A stretch of 7,844 bases of DNA from an uncultured Collinsella sp. Lineage in GTDB: Bacteria; Actinomycetota; Coriobacteriia; Coriobacteriales; Coriobacteriaceae. Below, in pieces: positions 1-6,668 of this stretch. Position 1 is the stretch's first letter, and each line of letters starts with the position of its first letter. The stretch is from contig CAADSV010000065.1 of assembly GCA_900751665.1 (NCBI GenBank), positions 1-7,844 of the forward strand. Reading direction: 5' to 3'. The notes beneath the pieces are model-generated. The model was not told the origin of the DNA. It made no database searches and saw only the letters and a list, made by a program, of their open reading frames with translations. The position numbers and the translations under genes are program-made.

Positions 1-1
1 C

Positions 2-2530
2 CCCGGCCGTGGCTCGGCCGCCCGGGCTATCGTCGCCTACGCCATGAACATCACCGCGTTCGACCCGCTCGAGAACGGCCTGATGTTCGAGAGGTTCCTG
101 TCCCCGCAGCGTACCGAGATGCCCGATATCGATATGGACTTCGACGATGAGCGGCGCCTCGAGGTCGTGGAGCACGTTCGCCAGCTCTATGGCCCCGAGA
201 AGGTCACCCACGTCATTACCTACTCGACCATTAAGGCCAAGCAGGCCATCAACGACGCCGCGCGCGTCCTGGACTACCCGGTCTACATGGGCCAGCGCCT
301 GTCCAAGATGGTCTCGAGCGACCCCAAGGTCAAGCTCAAGCAAGTGCTCGAAAAGCAACCCGGCAAAGAGGATCTGTTTAACCCCGACTTTGCCGAGGCC
401 TATAAAAAGGATGACGACGCCCGCCGCATCATCGACACGGCGCTCTCGATCGAGGGCCTCACCCGTGGCGAGGGCGTGCACGCGTGCGCCGTTCTGATCT
501 GCCGCGACCCCGTCAACGAGCACGTGCCCACCAAGCTCGACACCAAGGGCGGCGTCGAGATTACCCAGTACGAGGGCCATACCGTCGCCGACATGGGCCT
601 GCTCAAGATGGACTTCTTGGGCCTGCGCACGCTGACGGTTATCTCCAAGGCCAAGGCAAACATCAAAAAGAACTTCGGCATCGACATCAAAGAGGAAGAG
701 ATTCCCTTTGACGATCCCGAGATCTTTAAGCTCATGGGCTCCGGCCACACCGCCGGCGTCTTCCAGGTCGAGTCCGCCGGCATGACGGCCACGATCAAGA
801 ACATGAAGCCCACCGAGTACAAACACGTCGTGGCATTGATCGCCCTGTACCGCCCGGGCCCGCTGGGCGCCGGCATGGTCTCGTCCTACATCAACCGTAT
901 GAACGGCAAGGAGCCGGCCGTCTCCTACGACGACCGTCTGGACGACATCCTGGGCGAAACCTACGGCACCATGGTCTACCAGGAGCAGGTTATGCTCATC
1001 TCCGTCGAGATGTGCGGCTTCTCCAAGGGCGAATCGGACTCGCGTATCCGTAAGCCCGTGGCTAAGAAGAAGATTAAGCTGCTCACGTCGACGGTGCTCC
1101 ACTGGGAGGATGGCTCGGACGAGACCACTTACGACCACTGGATGAACGGCGCCATCAAGAACAACTACACGCGCGAGGTCGCCCAGAAGATTTGGGACGA
1201 TGTCCTTGAGTTCGCGTCCTACGCCTTCAATAAGTCGCACTCCGCCGGTTACGCCATCCTGGTTATGCAGACGGCGTGGCTCAAAGCGCATTATCCGCAC
1301 GAGTACATGGCGGCCGTTCTGACGTCCTATACGGGCAAGACCGACAAGATCGTGCATTACGTCTCGGCGTGCCGTCACGACGGCATCCCCGTGCTTTCGC
1401 CAGATGTCAACGAGTCCGGTACCGAGTTCACTGCTACCAAGGAAGGCGTGCGCTTTGGTCTGGCCGGCATCCGCGGCGTGGGCACCGGCGTGGCGCAGGC
1501 GATTATCGCCGAGCGCGAGGCGGGCGGTCCGTTTAAGACGCTGCACGACTTTGTCGAGCGCGTGGACTCGAGTCAGGCCAACCGCCGTGTGATCGAATCA
1601 CTCATCAAGGCAGGCGCCTTTGACTCCACGGGCTATCCGCGCCGCCAGATGATGCACTTTGTGGACAAGAACAACCCCGAGAACATCATCGATGCCGCTG
1701 TGAAGCGCCAGAAGGATCGTGCGAGCGGCCAGACGTCGTTCTTCGACATGTTTGGTGATGTTGAGGGCTCGGGCTTTGAGGTGAGCGTGCCCGATCCGGA
1801 TGGCCAGGAGTGGGACCGCCACCTTAAGTTGAGCCAGGAGAAGGAGGTTCTGGGCATCTATGTCTCGGACCACCCGCTGCGCCCGTTTGAGTATGCACTA
1901 GCCAAGGCACGCGACTTCTCGTTCTCGCAGATCGACACTGGCTACGAAGTTCAGAATCCTACGGGCGGTACCATCAACCAGGAGATTCCCGAGGGCAAGG
2001 CGCTGTGGTGGGCCGGCATGGTCTCGAGCGTGTCCAAGCGCGTGACCAAAAACGGCGACCCCATGGGCATCGTGCAGCTCGAGGACATGGAAGGCGAGGC
2101 TACGGTCGTGGTGTTCCCCAAGACCTACAAGGAGGCCGAGGGGTACCTGTACGGCGAGGTCGATCCCGAGACCGGCGCGCAGCTGTCCGATGCGTTTGTG
2201 CGCATTAAGGGCAAACTCGAGCGCTCGGACCGCGGCGACCAGATCATCGCGCAGGAGATCGTGCCGCTGGAGCTCAACGAGGAGAACAACAAGCCCAAGG
2301 TGTTTGAGGTCATGGTGCCCAACAGCCGCTTTAGCCAGGGCAATATGGCGCGTCTTGCCACGGTGCTTACCGCCAACCCGGGTGGCGACCGCGTGGAGAT
2401 CTTTATCGAGCAGGTGGACGGGCGCGTACTGCGTGCCGAGGTGCCGGCCAAGGTCAACGCACGCTCGATTCCGCTGTTGGCAGAGGCAAAGGCCATCGTG
2501 GGCAACCAAGGCCGCGTGACGGTTATCTAA
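2..2530 (+). CDS. dnaE: DNA polymerase III subunit alpha (DnaE), 5'-truncated by the window edge
   Basis: This is the catalytic subunit of the replicative DNA polymerase; 842 residues are visible. The frame is open from base 2 and starts inside the conserved palm loop PGRGSAA, so by comparison with E. coli DnaE roughly 360 N-terminal residues (the PHP domain and start of the palm) are missing. Visible parts in order: palm with catalytic aspartates D42 and D44 in PDIDMDF and the third Asp, D204, in KMDFLGLRTLT; fingers ending in NKSHSAGYAILVMQTAWLKAHYP; a helix-hairpin-helix region (about 487-560); a likely internal beta-clamp-binding motif QTSFF (577-581) followed by DMF; the SDHPL motif; an OB fold (about 667-757); and a C-terminal domain ending in GNQGRVTVI. 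The C-terminus looks complete. Unusual points are GSAARA where most DnaE proteins have GSAAGS, and about 12 extra residues in the fingers. The ATG at 44 is an internal methionine, not the start. Identity is very secure. Confidence 0.97.
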   Translation, partial: PGRGSAARAIVAYAMNITAFDPLENGLMFERFLSPQRTEMPDIDMDFDDERRLEVVEHVRQLYGPEKVTHVITYSTIKAKQAINDAARVLDYPVYMGQRLSKMVSSDPKVKLKQVLEKQPGKEDLFNPDFAEAYKKDDDARRIIDTALSIEGLTRGEGVHACAVLICRDPVNEHVPTKLDTKGGVEITQYEGHTVADMGLLKMDFLGLRTLTVISKAKANIKKNFGIDIKEEEIPFDDPEIFKLMGSGHTAGVFQVESAGMTATIKNMKPTEYKHVVALIALYRPGPLGAGMVSSYINRMNGKEPAVSYDDRLDDILGETYGTMVYQEQVMLISVEMCGFSKGESDSRIRKPVAKKKIKLLTSTVLHWEDGSDETTYDHWMNGAIKNNYTREVAQKIWDDVLEFASYAFNKSHSAGYAILVMQTAWLKAHYPHEYMAAVLTSYTGKTDKIVHYVSACRHDGIPVLSPDVNESGTEFTATKEGVRFGLAGIRGVGTGVAQAIIAEREAGGPFKTLHDFVERVDSSQANRRVIESLIKAGAFDSTGYPRRQMMHFVDKNNPENIIDAAVKRQKDRASGQTSFFDMFGDVEGSGFEVSVPDPDGQEWDRHLKLSQEKEVLGIYVSDHPLRPFEYALAKARDFSFSQIDTGYEVQNPTGGTINQEIPEGKALWWAGMVSSVSKRVTKNGDPMGIVQLEDMEGEATVVVFPKTYKEAEGYLYGEVDPETGAQLSDAFVRIKGKLERSDRGDQIIAQEIVPLELNEENNKPKVFEVMVPNSRFSQGNMARLATVLTANPGGDRVEIFIEQVDGRVLRAEVPAKVNARSIPLLAEAKAIVGNQGRVTVI

Positions 2531-2548
2531 GCTACCCCGGGTGAGATT

Positions 2549-2553
2549 GGAGG
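2549..2553 (+). promoter_or_regulatory. Ribosome binding site of the SWIM/SNF2 gene
   Basis: GGAGG lies five bases before the ATG at 2559. It decides the start: the in-frame GTG at 2541 lies upstream of this site and would translate through it, so the ATG is preferred. The site sits in the 28-bp gap after the dnaE stop, which fits translation of both genes from one transcript. Confidence 0.75.
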
Positions 2554-2558
2554 AAGTG

Positions 2559-5500
2559 ATGGCGCAGGGGACGTTTGTGCAGGCGCTTCGCAAAGAGGCG
2601 GCGTTGAGCGACACCTTTATGAAGGGGCGTTCGCTCATGCTCAACGGCGCCGTGCTGTCGATCGAGGACAGCGGCTCGCGCTTCTCCAAAAACGTGACGG
2701 TTGAGGGCTCGGTGCGTGGTTCGCGCGGCGACCTGTACAAGACGCACGTGGCGTTCGACCTGGACGAGCACGAGGTGATCGACTACGACTGCGATTGCCC
2801 CGCCGCCTATCGTTACCCCGGTATGTGCAAACACGCTATTGCTACGGCTCTGGCGTATTTGGATGCCAGCGGCGCCGAGCCCGTCGAAGGTTTGCGCACG
2901 CCGGTTCGCACGTTTACGGCGCAGCCAAAACAGCCCGCGCGCACCGCGCCCAAAGCGCCGGCCGTCAATCCCAACTTTCCCTTCCCGGCGCCCGTCCCCA
3001 CGAGCCCCAGCCTCATGGCGGCGCTCTCCGATCTTTCGGACGCGCGCATGGATGAGCTGGCGAGCATGCGCCGCAAGCTTGCCGGTGCCGTTGACCCCGA
3101 CGCCCCCAAAGCGGCGTTGGAGCCTTCGTTGGTGCCGTACTACAATCCGCTGTTCGCCGACCGCTTTAGCTGGGCGCTCGAGTTCCGCATTCGTTGCGGT
3201 TCGGTGTCCTACGTGGTCAAGGACATCGACGGCATGGCCGATGCCTACGTGCGCGGCGGCACCTTCTCGTACGGTAAGAAGCTCACGTTTGTCCATACGC
3301 CCGAAGCCTTCGAAGACGTGTCGACAAAGCTGCTCAACCTTGTCGTGACGACAGTTGCCTATCTCGATGACATCACAAGCTCGCGTTCGGCGTCGTACGA
3401 CTTTGCCCGCAGTGGTTTTGTCGCCGAGCGTCAGTTGCCGCTGTCCGAGCATAGCATCGTATATGTGCTGGACCTGTTGCACGGCCAGACCATCTCTTTT
3501 GAGCCCGCCTGGTCGCGGGGGACGACGACGCATCGCACCTATGACGTGGCGGTTGAGATGCCTCCGGAAGGGGAGGACGAGGCGCTGTCTGAGCGCCCAC
3601 CGCTCCTTGCCGCCAAAATCGCGCCGGCGGCTGGTGGCAGCTACGATCTACGCCTGCCGGCCGATGCATACTGCTTTGCTTCGGGCGACGTTGCCTATCT
3701 GGTCGACACCCGCCGTGCGCGCCGCGCTGATGTAGCGTTTGCCCAGCATGCGGCGCCGTTCCTATCGCGCTTACTGCCCTGTCGCACGCCGATCCATATC
3801 GCTGTCGACCAGGTGGGGGAGTTCTGTCGTATGGCGCTGCCCATTTTGCGCGACTACACCGACCTTACCGCGCCCGCCGCGCTCGATACCGTGGCGCCCG
3901 AGCCGAGCTTTGCTATGGCGATCGGCGTCGACGATGGGCTTGTGACCTGCAAAATTACGGTTACCTACGGCGACTGGTTGGCAGACCTCTTTAGTCTGGG
4001 CGCTCCGGGCAGTCTCTTCGAAGAGCAGCGCCCGGGTGTGCCGCCCCGCGACGAGGTGGCAGAGTTTCGCGTTATGGACACGGCGGCCCTGTATTTCGAC
4101 TTTTACGAGGGCGGTCTGGCGTTTGAGGAGCGCGATGACGAGAGCCTGTTCCGCTTGCTGACCGAGGGCCTGTCTGCCCTGTCCGAGCTGGGTGAGGTCA
4201 TGCTCAGCGATCGTCTGCGCCAGATTTCGGTCCGCCCCGCGCCCAAGCTCTCGGTTCGTGCGACCGTCAAGAGCAATCTGCTCGATGTCGAGTTGGGCGC
4301 GAGCGGGCTTTCGGCCGCGGACCTTGCCATCTACCTCGACTCCTACAAGCGTCACCAGACGTTTGCGCGCCTTACGTCCGGCGACATCATTCGTTTGGAC
4401 GAGGGCGCCCGAGCCGCGTTTGGCCTCGCCGAGGACCTGGGTGTCGATGCCGTCGACCTGCTCGACGGCGTGTCGCTTCCCGCGTCGAGTACCCTATTCG
4501 TCGATAGCATGCTCGCGCGCACGCCCGCGCTCGAGGCCGATCGTGACGCCGCGTTCCGCCGCACCGTCGAGCGCCTGGATACGCTCGGCAAGATGGACTT
4601 TACGGTGCCGGTCTCGCTCAAGGCCACACTGCGCGGCTATCAGGTCGACGGATACCAGTGGCTCGGCTCGCTCGAACACCTGGGCCTTGGCGGCATCTTG
4701 GCCGACGACATGGGCCTGGGCAAAACGCTGCAGATGATCGCACATATCCTGGCGCGCGTGGAAGCGGGGGACGCCAAGCCCACGCTTGTGGTGTGCCCTG
4801 CGTCGCTTGTGTACAACTGGACCGCCGAGCTGGAGCGCTTTGCCCCGTCGCTCGATGTGTGCGCCATCGTGGGCGCCAAGGCGCAGCGTCGCGTGCAGAT
4901 TGCCGGCGTTGCCGAGCATAACGTGGTCGTGACGTCGTATGACCTTATGCGGCGCGATATCGACGAGTACGTCGAGCAGGATTTTGCCCGCGTGGTGCTC
5001 GACGAGGCCCAGTACATTAAAAACCCGCTCACGCAGGTAGCGCGTGCCGCCAAGCGCCTGCCTTCCGGCGTGCGCCTTGCCTTGACGGGCACGCCCATCG
5101 AAAACCGCTTGTCCGAGCTCTGGAGCATCTTCGACTTTTTGATGCCGGGCCTGCTTGGCACGCGCGAGTCGTTTGCCAAGCGCTTCGAAAGCCCGGTCGA
5201 GCACGCCGAGGGCGACAGCGCCGCTCGTCTGCAGGCACTCGTGTCGCCGTTTGTACTGCGCCGTGTCAAGGAGGACGTGGTGGCCGATCTGCCCGAAAAG
5301 ATCGAGGACACGGTCATGGCGCAGCTCACCGGCGAGCAGCGCAAGCTCTACCTGGCCAACCAGGACCGCATCGCCCAGCAGGTGCAGCACCGCGAGGCCG
5401 GGGAGTTTAAGAAGGACAAGCTCAAGGTACTTGCCGAGCTCACCAAGCTGCGCCAGATCTGCTGCGACCCGCGTCTGCACTACGAGGATTACAAGGCGGG

Positions 5501-6023
5501 GAGCGCCAAGCTCGATACGTGCATGGAGCTCGTGCACGGCGCACTCGACGGCGGACATCGCATCCTGTTGTTCAGCCAGTTTACGGGTATGCTCGATATT
5601 ATCGGTAAGCGCCTGGCCAAGGAGGATATCGCCTTCCTTAAGCTCACGGGCGCATCGTCTAAAGAGAGCCGCGCCAAGATGGTCGCACAGTTCCAGGCGG
5701 GCGAGGTGCCGGTCTTTTTGATCTCGCTCAAGGCGGGCGGCGTGGGCCTTAACCTGACGGCGGCCGACGTGGTAATCCACTACGACCCGTGGTGGAACGT
5801 GGCGGCGCAGGACCAAGCGACTGACCGCGCGCATCGTATTGGCCAGCAACATACCGTGACCGTGTACAAGCTCATCGCCAAGGACACGATCGAGGAGCGC
5901 ATTATGCAGATGCAGGAGTCCAAGCGCGACCTGGTCAACAGCGTGCTCGGCGGCGACGGCATCTCGTCGGCACTGTTCACGCGCGAGGATGTTCTGGCGC
6001 TGCTCGGCGGCGACGGGCGCTAG
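2559..6023 (+). CDS. SWIM zinc-finger SNF2-family DEAD-like ATPase/helicase
   Basis: This is a 1154-residue Swi2/Snf2-type ATPase, a DNA-translocating motor of helicase superfamily 2. An N-terminal SWIM zinc finger is seen as CDC(P)...C-K-H with C78, C80, C90 and H92; it is expected to bind DNA or protein. A Pro/Ala-rich linker (about 115-151) follows, then a long divergent region (to about 680) in the place of the bacterial SNF2-associated domain. The motor has Walker A DDMGLGKT (K722), motif Ia LVVCPASLVYNW (about 743), Walker B DEAQ (815-818), motif III LTGTP (842-846), motif IV LFSQFTGML (about 1004), motif V LKAGGVGLNLT (about 1057) and motif VI QATDRAHRIGQ with arginines near 1090 and 1093. 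All key residues are present, so it should be an active ATPase. It follows dnaE by 28 bp on the same strand, suggesting co-transcription and a role in DNA repair, recombination or clearing proteins from DNA. The precise substrate is unknown; SNF2 proteins also occur in RapA-like transcription recycling and in phage defence, but nothing here supports those roles. Confidence 0.93.
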   Translation: MAQGTFVQALRKEAALSDTFMKGRSLMLNGAVLSIEDSGSRFSKNVTVEGSVRGSRGDLYKTHVAFDLDEHEVIDYDCDCPAAYRYPGMCKHAIATALAYLDASGAEPVEGLRTPVRTFTAQPKQPARTAPKAPAVNPNFPFPAPVPTSPSLMAALSDLSDARMDELASMRRKLAGAVDPDAPKAALEPSLVPYYNPLFADRFSWALEFRIRCGSVSYVVKDIDGMADAYVRGGTFSYGKKLTFVHTPEAFEDVSTKLLNLVVTTVAYLDDITSSRSASYDFARSGFVAERQLPLSEHSIVYVLDLLHGQTISFEPAWSRGTTTHRTYDVAVEMPPEGEDEALSERPPLLAAKIAPAAGGSYDLRLPADAYCFASGDVAYLVDTRRARRADVAFAQHAAPFLSRLLPCRTPIHIAVDQVGEFCRMALPILRDYTDLTAPAALDTVAPEPSFAMAIGVDDGLVTCKITVTYGDWLADLFSLGAPGSLFEEQRPGVPPRDEVAEFRVMDTAALYFDFYEGGLAFEERDDESLFRLLTEGLSALSELGEVMLSDRLRQISVRPAPKLSVRATVKSNLLDVELGASGLSAADLAIYLDSYKRHQTFARLTSGDIIRLDEGARAAFGLAEDLGVDAVDLLDGVSLPASSTLFVDSMLARTPALEADRDAAFRRTVERLDTLGKMDFTVPVSLKATLRGYQVDGYQWLGSLEHLGLGGILADDMGLGKTLQMIAHILARVEAGDAKPTLVVCPASLVYNWTAELERFAPSLDVCAIVGAKAQRRVQIAGVAEHNVVVTSYDLMRRDIDEYVEQDFARVVLDEAQYIKNPLTQVARAAKRLPSGVRLALTGTPIENRLSELWSIFDFLMPGLLGTRESFAKRFESPVEHAEGDSAARLQALVSPFVLRRVKEDVVADLPEKIEDTVMAQLTGEQRKLYLANQDRIAQQVQHREAGEFKKDKLKVLAELTKLRQICCDPRLHYEDYKAGSAKLDTCMELVHGALDGGHRILLFSQFTGMLDIIGKRLAKEDIAFLKLTGASSKESRAKMVAQFQAGEVPVFLISLKAGGVGLNLTAADVVIHYDPWWNVAAQDQATDRAHRIGQQHTVTVYKLIAKDTIEERIMQMQESKRDLVNSVLGGDGISSALFTREDVLALLGGDGR

Positions 6024-6050
6024 CCGCGCGCGGGGTGGGACTGCTGGAGT

Positions 6051-6090
6051 GGGCAGGACGGTCGACGCATTTTGGCCCGACCGCTTGCCT
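6051..6090 (+). terminator. Strong bulged hairpin downstream of the SNF2 gene, possible terminator without a U-tract
   Basis: Bases 6051-6057 pair with 6084-6090 and 6059-6064 pair with 6078-6083. This gives 13 pairs (two of them G-U), one bulged A at 6058 and a 13-base loop. The core CGGTCG/CGACCG is a perfect inverted repeat. It starts 27 bases after the SNF2 stop codon, where a terminator would be expected, but no run of T follows, so it may instead protect the 3' end of the mRNA or terminate weakly. Confidence 0.4.
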
Positions 6091-6121
6091 GATCCGTTAT
6101 GTGTTCATTTGCAATGCCGTG

Positions 6122-6155
6122 GATGGTTTGTCTGCCTTTGGGCATAAGAACCATC
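6122..6155 (+). promoter_or_regulatory. Nested inverted repeat in the leader of the superoxide reductase gene
   Basis: The arms GATGGTT (6122-6128) and AACCATC (6149-6155) are perfect inverted repeats. Inside them is a second, smaller hairpin, TGCC-TTTG-GGCA (6133-6144), separated from the outer arms by four bases on each side. The element ends 33 bases before the start codon. It could be an operator for an oxidative-stress regulator or an RNA hairpin in the leader. No good sigma-70 promoter is seen; the nearest weak candidate has CATAAG (6143-6148) as a -10, which would lie inside this repeat. The function is inferred from position only. Confidence 0.35.
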
Positions 6156-6176
6156 AAGAACATTGGCACATCAGCA

Positions 6177-6182
6177 AAGGAG
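6177..6182 (+). promoter_or_regulatory. Ribosome binding site of the superoxide reductase gene
   Basis: AAGGAG lies six bases before the ATG at 6189. It decides the start: the in-frame ATG at 6099 has no such site, and the 30 residues it would add do not resemble the N-terminus of this family. Confidence 0.85.
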
Positions 6183-6188
6183 AACATC

Positions 6189-6551
6189 ATGGCGAAATTC
6201 TTTAAGGACCCCGACGGTAAGCTCATCGCTGCCCTTGGCGACGACGTTGCGCCCCCTGCCGGTTGCACGGAACTGACCGCAAACACTGAGGACGCGGCGC
6301 ACGAGAAGCACGTGCCTGTTGTCGAGACCGAGCGCGACGGTCACGTGATTCGTGCACGCGTTGGCTCGGTCGAGCACCCCAGCCTGCCCGAACACTACAT
6401 TGAGTGGATTGCGCTTGAGGCCGAGGGCCGCTTAGAGGTTCATTACCTTGAGCCCGGCATGAAACCCGCGACGTTTTTCGCGGGCGGCTCCAAGACCGGT
6501 ACCGTCTATGCCTACTGCAACCTGCACGGGCTGTGGTTCGCGACATTCTAG
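6189..6551 (+). CDS. Desulfoferrodoxin-family superoxide reductase lacking the N-terminal Fe(Cys)4 centre
   Basis: This is a 120-residue cytoplasmic non-haem iron enzyme that should reduce superoxide to hydrogen peroxide without releasing oxygen, the typical superoxide defence of anaerobes. The catalytic centre II is complete: E39-K40-H41 (EKHVPVV), H63 and H69 (EHPSLPEHYIEW), and C110 and H113 (CNLHGLW), matching the His4Cys iron site of the family including the Glu and Lys that assist catalysis. The N-terminal 38 residues align in length and spacing with the desulforedoxin domain of two-iron enzymes (KFFKDPDGKLI against a usual KFYKCxxCGN pattern), but the four iron-binding cysteines are gone; only C26 remains near the former CC pair. 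This is the arrangement called class III superoxide reductase, known from Treponema pallidum. The start is set by a good ribosome binding site. Hairpins on both sides suggest a single-gene transcript. Family members are named dfx, rbo or sor; which symbol applies is uncertain. An electron donor such as rubredoxin is not encoded here. Confidence 0.93.
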   Translation: MAKFFKDPDGKLIAALGDDVAPPAGCTELTANTEDAAHEKHVPVVETERDGHVIRARVGSVEHPSLPEHYIEWIALEAEGRLEVHYLEPGMKPATFFAGGSKTGTVYAYCNLHGLWFATF

Positions 6552-6596
6552 GAGCGCGCCCCCGCTCGGGGTATCATAACTAGCATATGCACATGC

Positions 6597-6629
6597 AAGC
6601 GCCGGCTGCATTATGCGGCCGGCGCTTTT
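6597..6629 (+). terminator. Intrinsic terminator after the superoxide reductase gene
   Basis: AAGCGCCGGC (6597-6606) pairs perfectly with GCCGGCGCTT (6618-6627). The stem continues inward through 6607-6610 with 6614-6617 (one G-T wobble), leaving a three-base loop. TTTT at 6626-6629 follows, with its first two bases in the stem. The U-run is short but the stem is very stable. It lies 46 bases past the stop and ends 39 bases before the next start, so the two genes are probably separate transcripts. The arms are GC-rich and symmetric, so it may work in either direction. Confidence 0.8.
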
Positions 6630-6653
6630 ACTACGATTTCGATGGTTTACGAC

Positions 6654-6661
6654 GGAAAGGG
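6654..6661 (+). promoter_or_regulatory. Ribosome binding site of the NadE-like gene
   Basis: GGAAAGGG lies seven bases before the ATG at 6669. It favours that start over the in-frame ATG at 6642, which has no recognisable site and would add nine residues (MVYDGKGWA) before the family-typical MKLALAQ. Confidence 0.6.
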
Positions 6662-6668
6662 CTGGGCC

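Noticed and set aside
2541..2558. GTG at 2541 as an earlier start for the SNF2 protein
   Set aside because: The GGAGG ribosome binding site lies downstream of this GTG and is correctly spaced for the ATG at 2559.
4494..5852. Long open frame (452 codons) on the minus strand opposite the SNF2 gene
   Set aside because: It lies wholly inside a gene with clear motifs; the composition (Arg, Leu, His, Ala rich with no recognisable domain) is what the complement of GC-rich coding DNA gives.
2559..6023. SNF2 gene as part of a phage-defence system such as DISARM
   Set aside because: None of the partner genes (methyltransferase, DUF1998 or phospholipase-type proteins) is present, and the neighbours are housekeeping genes.
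6024..6033. Perfect palindrome CCGCGCGCGG after the SNF2 stop
   Set aside because: It has no loop, and short CG palindromes are expected by chance in DNA this GC-rich.
6072..6100. Possible sigma-70 promoter TTGGCC-17 bp-CGTTAT ahead of the superoxide reductase gene
   Set aside because: Only four and three of six consensus bases match, and the -35 overlaps the post-SNF2 hairpin; too weak to annotate.
6099..6188. ATG at 6099 as the start of the superoxide reductase
   Set aside because: No ribosome binding site precedes it, the added residues do not fit the family, and the segment overlaps the leader inverted repeat.
6552..6571. Short GC hairpins (GAGCG/CGCTC and CCCC/GGGG) directly after the superoxide reductase stop
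   Set aside because: The stems are only four or five pairs, mutually exclusive, and not followed by T; the clear terminator lies further on at 6597-6629.
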